This document shows, piece by piece, positions 10,767 through 20,111 of a stretch of 64,000 nt of DNA. Numbering within the stretch: the stretch's first letter is position 1; the number at the start of each line of letters is the position of its first letter. Origin of the DNA: Simplicispira sp. 125 (GTDB lineage Bacteria; Pseudomonadota; Gammaproteobacteria; Burkholderiales; Burkholderiaceae_C); contig NZ_QEKM01000001.1 of assembly GCF_003096555.1 (NCBI RefSeq), positions 1,550,001-1,614,000 of the forward strand, written 5' to 3'. A model generated the notes under the pieces. The model did no database searches. It was given only the letters and a program-made list of their open reading frames with translations, and was not told the DNA's origin. The translations under genes and the position numbers were made by a program.

Positions 10767-11045
10767 ATGCAACGCTCCCCCTCCGTCCACCACCGCGCCA
10801 GGACACCCATCACGACACTGCTGGCCGCCTGCCTGGCATTGACCCTGCTCGCCAGCCCGGACCTCGCCAACGCCAAGCGATCGGCATCCAGCACCCACGA
10901 CAGCGCCAAAAAGAAAGGCGTGACCAAAATCACCTACCAGCGCAGCAGCTCCGAAGAAACCACCGCCGAGCGCGACCGCCGCATGTACCGCGAATGCAAA
11001 GGCATGCACAACGCGGGTGCCTGCCGGGGGTATACGCGCAAATAG
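10767..11045 (+). CDS. small secreted protein of unknown function
   Basis: I do not recognise this 92-aa protein. From the ATG at 10767 it has a basic start, a hydrophobic stretch (about residues 14-30) and an ANA-K site that looks like a Sec signal peptide cleavage, leaving about 58 mature residues. The mature part is very basic, with a KKKGVTK patch. It contains two cysteines within an RMYRECKGMHNAGACRG motif, which could form a disulfide in the periplasm. It lies alone between rpsO (divergent) and the pilin operon. The signal peptide and codon use support a real gene. Confidence 0.65.
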   Translation: MQRSPSVHHRARTPITTLLAACLALTLLASPDLANAKRSASSTHDSAKKKGVTKITYQRSSSEETTAERDRRMYRECKGMHNAGACRGYTRK

Positions 11046-11162
11046 GGTTGTGGCAAGACATCCACAGCCCAAGGCCCGCCGTACGCTACCGCCCATCCGG
11101 GCCACAATGCCACTCATCCGGGCCTAGCGCGCTTTGCGCGCCCATACCCCTAGGATGACTCC

Positions 11163-11687
11163 ATGCCATCGTTGAAACCACTGTATTTTCCGCGCCAGAC
11201 TGGGTTTACCGCCATCGAACTCATGGTGGTGGTGTCCATCATCGCCATTCTGGCGGCACTGGCAGCGCCCAGCTTTACTCCGCTGATTGAACGTTGGCGT
11301 GTGCGCCAGGCGGCTGAAAATCTCACTTCCACCATCTACTACGCGCGGTCTGAAGCTATAAAACGGGGCGGCGGCGTGGCCATTGACGCCTCGGGTGGCT
11401 GGAGCACGGGCTGGAAGGTCACCCACACCCAGAACAGCACCACCACCGATCTGCAAGTAAATTCGGCCCCCACAAAAACCACCCTCACCCAAGTCAATGG
11501 CAAAACGGTACTCTACATCGACCGTTGGGGCATGCTTTCCGAAACCAGTGGCGGTGCCCCAATGGGCATGAGCTTTCCCATCTACCCGGCAGGCAAAACC
11601 GATACCGACGCCAGCGCCATCCGGCTTTGCCTGACTAGCAGTGGGCGCGTTCTGCAAAAGCAGCAAGGCGCCGCCTGCCCGACCTGA
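11163..11687 (+). CDS. fimT: FimT/GspH-family minor pseudopilin, copy 1
   Basis: This is a type IV pilus minor pilin. The prepilin peptidase motif is visible as TG-FTAIEL near residue 15, followed by the hydrophobic helix VVVSIIAILAALAAPSF and a GspH-like globular domain of about 130 residues. Length is 174 aa. It is the first gene of the pilus operon and precedes a second FimT-like gene with a nearly identical N-terminal half. It is probably a pilus tip or initiation component cleaved by PilD. The functional split between the two copies is unknown. Confidence 0.88.
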   Translation: MPSLKPLYFPRQTGFTAIELMVVVSIIAILAALAAPSFTPLIERWRVRQAAENLTSTIYYARSEAIKRGGGVAIDASGGWSTGWKVTHTQNSTTTDLQVNSAPTKTTLTQVNGKTVLYIDRWGMLSETSGGAPMGMSFPIYPAGKTDTDASAIRLCLTSSGRVLQKQQGAACPT

Positions 11688-11706
11688 GCGCACAAGGAAC
11701 CCTGCC

Positions 11707-12282
11707 ATGCACGCACCACGCCCCACCTGCAAAGCGTCCACGCGCTCAATGGTCGGCTTTACGGCCATTGAGCTCATGGTGGCGGTTTCCATTATTGCCA
11801 TTCTTGCCGCCCTGGCAGCCCCAAGCTTCACTCCCCTGATCGAAAGCTGGCGCGTGCGGCAGGCTACCGAACAATTGCAATCCACCCTTCACTACGCCCG
11901 CTCGGAAGCCATCAAACGCGGCGGGCGCGTGGCCATAGAAAAAATCCCCAACAACACCAATGGCTGCACCACCGCCTCCGGCAAACGCGATTGGGATTGT
12001 GGCTGGTTGGTGTGCGAAGACACCAACGGCAATGGTAGGTGCAACGCCGGCGAGCCTGCACTGCAACGCATTGATACCCCCAGCAAAGTACAAGTGTCCC
12101 GCACCGGCGGCGGCGCCAGCATCAAGCTCAACCGCTGGGGGCTGGTGGATGGCGCCTGGCCGGGTTTCAGTCTGGTGCCACTCGACAAACCCACCACCCA
12201 CCCCGGCGCACGCGGCGTCTGCATGACCTCCGGTGGCCGCATCCGCGTGATTCCCCCCCAAGATATTCCGTGCACTGGTTGA
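11707..12282 (+). CDS. fimT: FimT/GspH-family minor pseudopilin, copy 2
   Basis: The second tandem FimT/GspH pseudopilin is 191 aa from the ATG at 11707. The cleavage motif VG-FTAIEL lies near residue 19 and the helix is AVSIIAILAALAAPSF. By eye, 53 of 61 residues from GFTAIEL to RVAI match copy 1, while the globular C-terminal part differs strongly. This copy has extra cysteines (CTTASGKRDWDCGWLVC). It starts 19 bp after copy 1 and ends 5 bp before pilV. Confidence 0.88.
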   Translation: MHAPRPTCKASTRSMVGFTAIELMVAVSIIAILAALAAPSFTPLIESWRVRQATEQLQSTLHYARSEAIKRGGRVAIEKIPNNTNGCTTASGKRDWDCGWLVCEDTNGNGRCNAGEPALQRIDTPSKVQVSRTGGGASIKLNRWGLVDGAWPGFSLVPLDKPTTHPGARGVCMTSGGRIRVIPPQDIPCTG

Positions 12283-12287
12283 ACGTC

Positions 12288-12923
12288 ATGAAAACCCTCT
12301 CTTCGTCCCCTCAAGAATTCCAGCGCGGCATAACGCTCATTGAATCCCTGATTGCCATCGTCGTTACGGCGCTGGGCATCATGGGAGTATTGGGCGTGCA
12401 AATGCGCACCCTGACCGATACCTCCACCACAGTCCGCCGGGCGCAGGCCATCCGCCTCATTGAAGACTTGAGCGAGCGCATGAAAGTCAATCCCAATGCA
12501 ATGACTGCGGTAGACAGCTTCAAGGCCGATTTCAGTACCACACCAAGCTTCACCCCCTCCGCCTGCGACAGCGGCTGCGAAGCCAAAGCCCTGGCCGAAT
12601 TCGACCTAGCAAAATGGAAAACCAACGTGGCCAGCACACTCCCCCTAGGCCAGGCCAACATCTTCTGGGCCATGGGTGAAGGCTCCTCCGCTGCAGACCC
12701 CAACCGGCGCCAGCTCGGCGTGATGGTCAGCTGGCGTGAAAACGAGCGCGCTGGCACCAAAACCGATGCCATCGACGCCACCAAAGGCACGGCCAGCGGC
12801 GGTGCGGGTACGGCAGCCACCTGTCCTACCGACCGCACCTGCCACCTGCAGTACATCCCCGTATCTGCCCGCTGCGCCCCGTATGACGACGGCTCAGGCA
12901 TTCCCTCGTTTTATTGCTCGTGA
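12288..12923 (+). CDS. pilV: type IV pilus minor pilin PilV
   Basis: PilV is a minor pilin that primes pilus assembly with PilW, PilX and PilE. The class III signal is QRG-ITLIESLIAIVV near residue 15. The segment VRRAQAIRLIEDLSERMKVNP is characteristic of the PilV family. I use the ATG at 12288 (211 aa) rather than the GTG at 12270, which would overlap fimT copy 2. The stop overlaps the pilW start (TGATG). Confidence 0.9.
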   Translation: MKTLSSSPQEFQRGITLIESLIAIVVTALGIMGVLGVQMRTLTDTSTTVRRAQAIRLIEDLSERMKVNPNAMTAVDSFKADFSTTPSFTPSACDSGCEAKALAEFDLAKWKTNVASTLPLGQANIFWAMGEGSSAADPNRRQLGVMVSWRENERAGTKTDAIDATKGTASGGAGTAATCPTDRTCHLQYIPVSARCAPYDDGSGIPSFYCS

Positions 12924-13870
12924 TGGTGGCCCCCATGACATCCAACAACGTCGTTGCACATGCTTTGCCTGCAGGCGAATCCGCGTTCAAACACCGTACA
13001 AAGACCTGCCAGCGGCAGCAAGGTGTGACCTTGATCGAGCTGCTAGTGGGCCTGGCCATCGGCCTGCTCGTAGTCGCCGTGGCCACAGGCTCACTCATGG
13101 TCTCACGCGGCATCTCGGGCACAGTCAGCGACGCCAGTGCCATCCAGCAGCAAGCTGCCTACGCCATGCGCGTCATGGGCCAGCAAATGCGCCAGGCCGG
13201 GTCGCTCTACCTCAACCCCACCCCCGTGGTGGGCTCCGTGGGCACCGACCCCTTGACTGCCGTTGCCTTTGAAACCGATGCCACCAGCGGTGTCGGCCTC
13301 AGTTTTTCGCAAGACAGCACCATCAAAGGTGACGATGCCGCCAAATCCCTCACCACCACCTACCGCCGTTACAAAGACGCGGTGTACGCAGCCGCCACCC
13401 CCCAATCCCTGGTACGCAACTGCCTGGGCGGCCCCGACGACGACGGCGCCACCCCCAACACAGACGAAGCAATTGAAAACATCTTCCAACTCAATGGCAC
13501 CCAGTTGGAATGCGGTGGCAACGGCGCCGCAGCCCAGGCCATCATCCAAAACGTAGGGCAGTTCCGCGTTACGTACCTGGAACAAACGCTGGGCGCCAAA
13601 GGCAGCCTGATTAAACCCGTGGCGGCAGGCAGCGTCACCAACTGGCGCGCCGTACAAGGCGTAGAAATCTGCCTGGTGCTCTACGGCAGCGAACCTATCG
13701 ACATGCCCGCAAACACCACATACACCGATTGCGACGGCACAACACAGGTGGACATGTCCAACGCTGCCTCCAAAGACATGAACAACCAAGCCATTGGCGC
13801 CCAACGCGCCAAACGCATGCACATGGTGTTTCGCAACACCTTCCAGTTGCGCAGCCAAGGGCTGATCTGA
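12923..13870 (+). CDS. pilW: type IV pilus minor pilin PilW
   Basis: PilW is a minor pilin of the priming complex. A long leader of about 30 residues precedes the prepilin motif QQG-VTLIELLVGLAIGLLVV. It is followed by a large extracellular domain with RVMGQQMRQAGSLYL, typical of PilW. Length is 315 aa from the ATG at 12923, which overlaps the pilV stop. Downstream ATG codons (12935 onward) could give a shorter leader. Confidence 0.9.
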   Translation: MVAPMTSNNVVAHALPAGESAFKHRTKTCQRQQGVTLIELLVGLAIGLLVVAVATGSLMVSRGISGTVSDASAIQQQAAYAMRVMGQQMRQAGSLYLNPTPVVGSVGTDPLTAVAFETDATSGVGLSFSQDSTIKGDDAAKSLTTTYRRYKDAVYAAATPQSLVRNCLGGPDDDGATPNTDEAIENIFQLNGTQLECGGNGAAAQAIIQNVGQFRVTYLEQTLGAKGSLIKPVAAGSVTNWRAVQGVEICLVLYGSEPIDMPANTTYTDCDGTTQVDMSNAASKDMNNQAIGAQRAKRMHMVFRNTFQLRSQGLI

Positions 13871-13896
13871 CAGCACAACACCCCAAGAGGTTTTTC

Positions 13897-14700
13897 ATGC
13901 CCCGCACCCCCCCCCTCTTTGCACCACAGCCGCAGCGCCAACAAGGCGTGGCCCTGTTCGTGGTTCTTGTTTTCGTCATGCTGTCCATGCTGCTGGCGCT
14001 GTGGGCCTCGCGCACATCGCTGTTCAACGAAATGGTGGTGGGCAACGACGCCGACTACCAGCGCGCCTTTGAAGCCGCCCAGGCACTGCTGCAAGACGCC
14101 GAACTCGACATCCGCGCCGCCGACTACGACACCGCCACCAGCAAAACCATGGACAACCTGGACTGCAGCGCAGGGGGCGACATCTGCCGCAGCTTTGCTG
14201 CTGACCGGTTCCCCCTGGAAGCCAAGGAAATCACCGCCGTGATCAACACCCTGGACGCGCAACCCACCAAATGCCGCAGTGGTCTGTGCGCCCGACGCAC
14301 CGGGCGGCAAGACTTCTGGAACTACACCAACGCCACCAGCCCGGCCCCCAGCAACCCGCAACCTGGCGAAGTCCCCCTGGAAGACCTGACCAAAGCTGGT
14401 ATTGGCGCCCGTTTTGGCCAATACACCGGGGCCAAGCTGGGCGACACCAGCAACCCCGCCAACCCGATTCTGGCCGACCGCAGCGCCGACGACAAAGGCG
14501 GCTGGTACTGGATTGAAATCATGCCCTACAGCGACGCGGCCAAAACCAAAAACCTGGTAGTGGATGCCGCCTCCAACCAGCTCAAGCTTAATTTGGACGT
14601 GTACGTGGTGTACCGCATTACTGCCTTGGCCTTTGGACGCAAACCAGGCACCCAAGTGGTTTTGCAAGAAACCTATGCCCGCCAGCGCCTAAAAGACTGA
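13897..14700 (+). CDS. pilX: type IV pilus minor pilin PilX
   Basis: PilX is the fourth minor pilin of the operon. Near residue 22, QQG-VALFVVLVFVMLSMLLALWA lacks the usual Glu5 and resembles PilX and GspK proteins. FNEMVVGNDADYQRAFEAAQALLQDAE follows and is diagnostic of PilX. Length is 267 aa from the ATG at 13897, 26 bp after pilW. It is expected in the pilus tip complex with PilY1. Confidence 0.9.
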   Translation: MPRTPPLFAPQPQRQQGVALFVVLVFVMLSMLLALWASRTSLFNEMVVGNDADYQRAFEAAQALLQDAELDIRAADYDTATSKTMDNLDCSAGGDICRSFAADRFPLEAKEITAVINTLDAQPTKCRSGLCARRTGRQDFWNYTNATSPAPSNPQPGEVPLEDLTKAGIGARFGQYTGAKLGDTSNPANPILADRSADDKGGWYWIEIMPYSDAAKTKNLVVDAASNQLKLNLDVYVVYRITALAFGRKPGTQVVLQETYARQRLKD

Positions 14701-14769
14701 AACCGCGTTCTGCGTATTTTGCCGCTTTTCCCATTCCATACCATTTAGCCCCAAACCAAGGAGCACACC

Positions 14770-17700
14770 ATGCCCCGCACCCATGCCCCGCGCTTCCCCA
14801 AAAGCCTTCTGGCCCTTGCTGCCAGCGCAGCACTTATCCCCCAAGGTGTTTGGGCGCTCGATTTGGCGGACGCCCCCCCGCTGCCCACATCAAAACCAGG
14901 GTTTGTTGCGCCCAACCTGCTGATTTCCATCGACGACTCCGGCAGTATGGGATTCCGTTTGGACCAAGCCAATACCAGTGGCGCAACCAATGAAACTGCC
15001 CCGGTGGCTGGCGCCTGGCCTACAACCAGCCGTCGCATGAATATTCTAAAACATGCGCTGACGCAGGTTTTTAGCGACACCACATTAACAGAAAATGGAA
15101 AACTGCGCATTGCCTGGCAAGCCATGCACAATAACGGAAACAACATATCAAAATATCAAGATTTAAATTATTGGTATGGATCTGGTTCCAATCCAGGCAA
15201 AGGAAAAACCCCCGGCGCAAACGATTTTAATACAGCAACAACGGGCAACAAAAACAAATTGCGCATTCTCGACGACACGCACCGGGCCAATTTCCTATCC
15301 TTTGTCAGCTATTTGCTACCGCAAAATGGCACGCCATCCCACCCCATGTTTGCCCAGGCCGACACATACATGCGGGATGGCGCAATGGATGACAACAGCC
15401 CTTGGGCTTCCGTACCTGGCACAACGGGCGCACCCTTTTTGGGCTGCCGCCGCAACTACCACATCATGATGACGGACGGGCGCTGGAACGACAATACCGC
15501 AGTAGCCATTCCAGATTTGAATTACCGCGACAACTCCACCAACCTCACCTTACCCAACAGCGCACCCACTTATGGCGGCACCGCTGCGGGTATTGAGCAA
15601 ACCGCGCTCTACCGCGACACCAGCTCCGACAGTAATAATACGAATACCCTGGCCGACTGGGCGTTCTACAGCTGGGCCAAACCTTTAAAGACCACTGGTT
15701 TTGCAACGGGAACAGACATAATCCAGACCCCAAAATCATACCAAGAAGCGCCTGCCACGAAATCCTTCTCATATGGCGGCAAAACTGTCGCCCTGGAAAA
15801 ATTCTGGAACCCTGAATACAACCCAGCCACCTGGCCACATATGGTGACATACACCATTGGCTTCAGCACAGAGGCTGTGACCTGGAAGAAAAATTTCACT
15901 GGAACCAACACAAAATACAATATCAATTCCCCTACCGCGCAAAATCCGTTTGGGTACGATGGTGATTTTCCAGGTCTTGTCACTGGAAAAAAAACATGGC
16001 CAGAAATGAATGATGAAGATCGCCGGGCATTGGATCTTTGGCATTCCGCACTGAATGGCCGCGGTCGGTTCTATGCCGTCACAGCAGCAGATGATTTGAA
16101 GAACGCTTTCAAGGAAATCATCGGAAAAATCAACGAAGAAACGGCCCCCTTGCCAGACACGGTCAACGGCAATGGTGGTAATAGCGGTTCCAATGTTTCG
16201 CAAAACAACGTAGCCACCTTTTATTCCGTCTACAGCCCCAAACAGGCCTGGAAAGGTTGGGTGCAAGCATCGCCCGTGCGCGAACCGGAGAACGTGCCCT
16301 GCCCCACGCCCGCAAACCCCAGCAAAACCTGCCCTAAGTTCCCCGACCCCACCTCGGGTTGGAACAATAAAACCACCGCCGATCTGCTGGACGCCCCGGG
16401 CTTCAGTGTGACCAACCGCCTGGTTCTGAGCTGGAGCGATAAATGGGCCTCCACCAAACCCAAAGGCGGCGTTCCCTTCAAGTGGGCCGATGACGACAGC
16501 AACCTCAGCGCAGACCAAAAAGCCCTGTTGGGGGTGGAAAGCAGTGTTGCTACCGCCAAACCCAAGCAAAAGGGACTGAACGTTTTGAACTTCATCCGGG
16601 GTGAGCGCGACCTGGAAGGCGTAGACCCCTCGGGTTATACCGACGCCGACCCCTTCCGCGAGCGCAAGAGCCGCCAGGGGGACATCGTCAACTCCGAAAT
16701 TTGGTACACCGGAACGCCCACCAGCAATTATTCGCTCAGCGGCTATGGGGCTTTTGCCAACACCCACAAATCCCGCACCCCCATGCTCTATGTGGGCGGC
16801 AACGACGGCATGTTGCACGGCTTTTCTGCCACCGATGGCACCGAAAAAATCGCTTATGTGCCACGGGGACTCATTGGAAAGCTCAAGAGCCTATCTGATC
16901 CCATCTACAACCACCAATACTATGTGGATGGCTCCCCTATGACGGGCGATGTCAGCGTCTCCGGTACCTGGTCTACCATGCTGGTAGGCACCCTGGGTGC
17001 GGGGGGCAAAGGTTATTTCGTGCTCAACGTCACCGATCCGGCCAATTTTGCCTCGGCCAGTCCCGCCGATCTCATCAAACGCGACCGCACCCGCGGCAAC
17101 AGCGAAGTAGCGCCCAATTGCAGCGCCATGAGCGATGCCACAGAAAAAGCCGCCTGCCTTGTGACCGTGCAAGAGGACGAAGACATTGGCAATATCGTGG
17201 CATCGCCGGTGCGCAATGCCAGCAATCAGCAACAAACCACCCAAATTACGCGCATGAACAACGACCGCTGGGCCGTCATCATGGGCAACGGGTACAACAG
17301 CACCAACCAGCGTCCGGTGCTTCTGGTGCAATACCTGGATGGCGCCATGGAACTCAAACGCATCCATGCCATACCCAGCACCATCGTCACAGGCTCAGGC
17401 AATGCCAATGACAACGGCCTAGCCGCACCTGCCGTGGTCGATGTGAATGGCGATGGCCGCGCCGACGTGGTGTACGCCGGCGACAACCTGGGCAACCTGT
17501 GGAAATTTGACTTGACCAGCGATGTGGACACCGACTGGAAGGTGGCCTTTGGCACCAACACGCCGCTGTTCACCGCCAGCGGCCCCGCCACCATCGGTGG
17601 CACACGCAACCTAGTCCAGCCCATTACCGCACCGCCCATTGTGGCTGCGAACGACCGCCAAAAAACGATCGGCAGCGGCGCCTCGGCCAAGGATGTGGCC

Positions 17701-18471
17701 GTAGGCGGGCTGATGGTGGCCTTTGGCACCGGCCGCAACCTGACGGAAGACGACCGCAAAACCACCAACACCAACATCCAGACCCTATATTCCGTTTTGG
17801 ACAACACCCGTTACCGCAAAAATGGCACCCACTTAGAAGTGCACCCTGGCGGCGGCACCTGCCCCACCGGCCCGGATTGCGTGCCTGTCCCAGCCGCACT
17901 GGGCGCAGGTGTAGCCGCGGCCAAGCTGGCCAAGCAAACCATTGCAACAGTGAGCGGCAGCTACGCCACGGTCAACGCCACAGAGGAACTGAAAACCTCC
18001 ACCTGGAAGGACTACAACGGCTGGTACCTGGATTTACCCGCCTCCGGCGAGCGTCTGCTCAAACCCATGCAGTTCTTTGATGGCAGCAACATCCTGGCGG
18101 TGTATTCCGAAAGCCCCACCGGCACGACAGAAGGTGGCGGCGGTGCCAGCAATGAAAGCTGCTCGCCCTCCACCATTGCCACAGCACCCGGCGCACAATA
18201 CCGTACCTTGGTCAACATCATGGATGGGAAGATTCCCAAGGTACAGCTTGTGGATATCAACGGTGATCACATATACGATGGCGACGACAAAAAAGTTGCC
18301 CGTGCAGCCGTGAGTACGGGTACGCCCATGCTGATCACCAAAGGCAAGCGGATTTTGGATGCCACAGGCAAGGATCTGAGCAAGTGCAAAACGGATCCCA
18401 CGCAGTGCGCCGAAGAGCTCAACCGCATGCCCGAACAATCCCTGCGCCCCAGCTGGCGCCAGCTGAAATAA
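14770..18471 (+). CDS. pilY1: type IV pilus tip adhesin/assembly factor PilY1
   Basis: This is a 1233-aa secreted protein with a Sec signal peptide (cleavage near residue 29). An N-terminal von Willebrand A-like domain carries the metal-site DDSGSM at residues 55-60. The C-terminal beta-propeller (about 640-1150) carries an EF-hand-like calcium loop, DVNGDGRAD near residue 895, known in PilY1 to govern pilus retraction. A second Asp-rich loop, DINGDHIYDGDD, lies near residue 1160. It lies between pilX and pilE. The VWA part (about nucleotides 15050-16050) is noticeably more A+T-rich than its flanks, which may mark diversifying or transferred sequence. Confidence 0.94.
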   Translation: MPRTHAPRFPKSLLALAASAALIPQGVWALDLADAPPLPTSKPGFVAPNLLISIDDSGSMGFRLDQANTSGATNETAPVAGAWPTTSRRMNILKHALTQVFSDTTLTENGKLRIAWQAMHNNGNNISKYQDLNYWYGSGSNPGKGKTPGANDFNTATTGNKNKLRILDDTHRANFLSFVSYLLPQNGTPSHPMFAQADTYMRDGAMDDNSPWASVPGTTGAPFLGCRRNYHIMMTDGRWNDNTAVAIPDLNYRDNSTNLTLPNSAPTYGGTAAGIEQTALYRDTSSDSNNTNTLADWAFYSWAKPLKTTGFATGTDIIQTPKSYQEAPATKSFSYGGKTVALEKFWNPEYNPATWPHMVTYTIGFSTEAVTWKKNFTGTNTKYNINSPTAQNPFGYDGDFPGLVTGKKTWPEMNDEDRRALDLWHSALNGRGRFYAVTAADDLKNAFKEIIGKINEETAPLPDTVNGNGGNSGSNVSQNNVATFYSVYSPKQAWKGWVQASPVREPENVPCPTPANPSKTCPKFPDPTSGWNNKTTADLLDAPGFSVTNRLVLSWSDKWASTKPKGGVPFKWADDDSNLSADQKALLGVESSVATAKPKQKGLNVLNFIRGERDLEGVDPSGYTDADPFRERKSRQGDIVNSEIWYTGTPTSNYSLSGYGAFANTHKSRTPMLYVGGNDGMLHGFSATDGTEKIAYVPRGLIGKLKSLSDPIYNHQYYVDGSPMTGDVSVSGTWSTMLVGTLGAGGKGYFVLNVTDPANFASASPADLIKRDRTRGNSEVAPNCSAMSDATEKAACLVTVQEDEDIGNIVASPVRNASNQQQTTQITRMNNDRWAVIMGNGYNSTNQRPVLLVQYLDGAMELKRIHAIPSTIVTGSGNANDNGLAAPAVVDVNGDGRADVVYAGDNLGNLWKFDLTSDVDTDWKVAFGTNTPLFTASGPATIGGTRNLVQPITAPPIVAANDRQKTIGSGASAKDVAVGGLMVAFGTGRNLTEDDRKTTNTNIQTLYSVLDNTRYRKNGTHLEVHPGGGTCPTGPDCVPVPAALGAGVAAAKLAKQTIATVSGSYATVNATEELKTSTWKDYNGWYLDLPASGERLLKPMQFFDGSNILAVYSESPTGTTEGGGGASNESCSPSTIATAPGAQYRTLVNIMDGKIPKVQLVDINGDHIYDGDDKKVARAAVSTGTPMLITKGKRILDATGKDLSKCKTDPTQCAEELNRMPEQSLRPSWRQLK

Positions 18472-18486
18472 CGCCGGAGAACTTGA

Positions 18487-18915
18487 ATGAACCAACGGAC
18501 CATGAGACACCAACACCAGGGCTTTACGCTCATCGAGCTGATGATCGTGGTCGCCATCGTCGGCATCCTTGCAGCAGTGGCCTACCCGAGCTATGCAGAG
18601 TACATCCGGCGCGGTCACCGGGCAGAGGCCCGGGCCGGGTTGCTGCAAGCGGCCCAATGGATGGAGCGGGCGGCCACGGCCAAAGGCACTTACCCACTGG
18701 CGGCGGACTTTCCAGCCGCACTGAAAACCGTGCCCAATAACCGGTACGACGTTTCTATCGCATCGGCGGATGGCGCCACTTTCACCCTGACCGCCACCCC
18801 CAAAGGCGCGCAAGTGGGCGACAAATGCGGCAACTACACGCTGGCCAACACCGGTCTACGTGGCGCTAAGGGAGTCACCACCGGTGACATCGTGACCGAA
18901 TGTTGGGGCAAGTAG
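18487..18915 (+). CDS. pilE: type IV pilin PilE
   Basis: This 142-aa pilin has the strong prepilin peptidase motif [26 protein letters not shown] (cleavage near residue 12, with Glu5), so the mature protein is about 130 aa. A D-region cysteine pair (CGNYT and TECWGK) could close the C-terminal loop. It is the last gene of the minor-pilin operon. The PilE type fits the operon position better than the major pilin PilA. Confidence 0.92.
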   Translation: MNQRTMRHQHQGFTLIELMIVVAIVGILAAVAYPSYAEYIRRGHRAEARAGLLQAAQWMERAATAKGTYPLAADFPAALKTVPNNRYDVSIASADGATFTLTATPKGAQVGDKCGNYTLANTGLRGAKGVTTGDIVTECWGK

Positions 18916-18940
18916 CGTCTGCGTTACCATCCCGGGCGCT

Positions 18941-20062
18941 ATGACAACCACTGCGCCCCACCCTATCGACCAAGCGCTTGGGCTCGCCGCCCAGGCGCTT
19001 TTTCTTTCTAGCCCCAACCCCCGTGTCGGCTGCGTAATTACGGCGCCTGATGGCCGGGTACTGGGCCAGGGTTTTACCCAACAGGCAGGCGGGCCGCACG
19101 CCGAAGTGATGGCGCTGCGCGACGCTGCGGCGGCCGGACAGGATGTGCGTGGCGCCATCGCTTATGTGACGCTTGAGCCCTGCGCCCACCAGGGGCGCAC
19201 GGGACCGTGTTGCGACGCGCTTGTCGCTGCTGGCATTGGCAAGGTGGTGGCATCGCTTGAAGACCCTAACCCCCTGGTCGCAGGCCAGGGCTTTGCCCGG
19301 CTGCGCGCAGCCGGAGTGACCGTGGAGGTGGGGCCGGGTGCTGCTGCATCACGGGAGCTGAACATTGGGTTTTTCAGCCGCATGGTGCGTAGCACGCCCT
19401 GGGTGCGGCTCAAGGTGGCGGCATCACTCGATGGCACCACGGCGCTGCACAACGGTGCCAGCCAGTGGATTACATCGCCCGCGGCCCGGGCCGACGGCCA
19501 TGCCTGGCGAGCGCGCGCCTGCGCGGTGCTGACGGGCATTGGCACCGTGCTGGCAGACAACCCGCGCATGGACGTGCGCGAACTTGCCACACCGCGCCAG
19601 CCCCAGGTGGTGGTGGTGGACAGCCGTTTACAAACGCCGCTGAATGCTTCACTTTTCATAGCTGGCCGCGCTTGCACCATATACGCTGCAGGCAATTTTA
19701 ATACTTGCTTTGCAACCCGCAAAGCGGCTTTGGAGGCCCGTGACGCCACAGTAGTGCAATTGCCCGGTGCAGGCGGCCAGGTGGACTTGCCCGCCCTGCT
19801 GCACAGCCTGGCCCAGCGCGGCATCAACGAGCTGCATGTCGAGGCGGGGCACCGCCTGAACGGTGCCTTGCTGCGTGCGGGGCTGGTGGATGAGTTGCTG
19901 CTCTATCTGGCCCCCCGCCTGCTGGGCCCGGGCCGGGGCATGGCCGACCTAGCGCCGCTCAATGACCTTGCGCAGGGGCTGGCACTGGATTTTCATAGCA
20001 TCGAACAGGTGGGCCCCGATCTGCGCGTGCTCGCCCGGGTGCAAGGGCACGACCAATTCTAA
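18941..20062 (+). CDS. ribD: bifunctional diaminohydroxyphosphoribosylaminopyrimidine deaminase/reductase RibD
   Basis: RibD carries out the second and third steps of riboflavin synthesis. The N-terminal deaminase domain has the zinc motif PHAEVMAL near residue 50 and PCAHQGRTGPCC near residue 85. The C-terminal reductase domain starts near residue 150 (VRLKVAASLDGTTALHNGASQWITS). Length is 373 aa. Around residues 238-262 the reading frame passes through A+T-rich sequence resembling the dispersed repeat (FIAGRACTIYAAGNFNTCF), where RibD proteins are usually shorter. ribE follows 49 bp downstream. Confidence 0.95.
   Translation: MTTTAPHPIDQALGLAAQALFLSSPNPRVGCVITAPDGRVLGQGFTQQAGGPHAEVMALRDAAAAGQDVRGAIAYVTLEPCAHQGRTGPCCDALVAAGIGKVVASLEDPNPLVAGQGFARLRAAGVTVEVGPGAAASRELNIGFFSRMVRSTPWVRLKVAASLDGTTALHNGASQWITSPAARADGHAWRARACAVLTGIGTVLADNPRMDVRELATPRQPQVVVVDSRLQTPLNASLFIAGRACTIYAAGNFNTCFATRKAALEARDATVVQLPGAGGQVDLPALLHSLAQRGINELHVEAGHRLNGALLRAGLVDELLLYLAPRLLGPGRGMADLAPLNDLAQGLALDFHSIEQVGPDLRVLARVQGHDQF
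19653..19717. repeat. dispersed-repeat-like sequence inside ribD
   Basis: TTTTCATAGCTGGCCGCGC and, 30 bp further on, AATTTTAATACTT match the arm style of the intergenic repeat and break the high-G+C codon pattern (ATA, AAT, TTT codons). The ribD frame stays open through it. I infer a copy domesticated into coding sequence; this needs alignment to confirm. Confidence 0.35.
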
Positions 20063-20111
20063 GGCCCGCGTGCGACGCGGCCTGGGCCCAAACCCTGCCA
20101 CAATCCACGCC

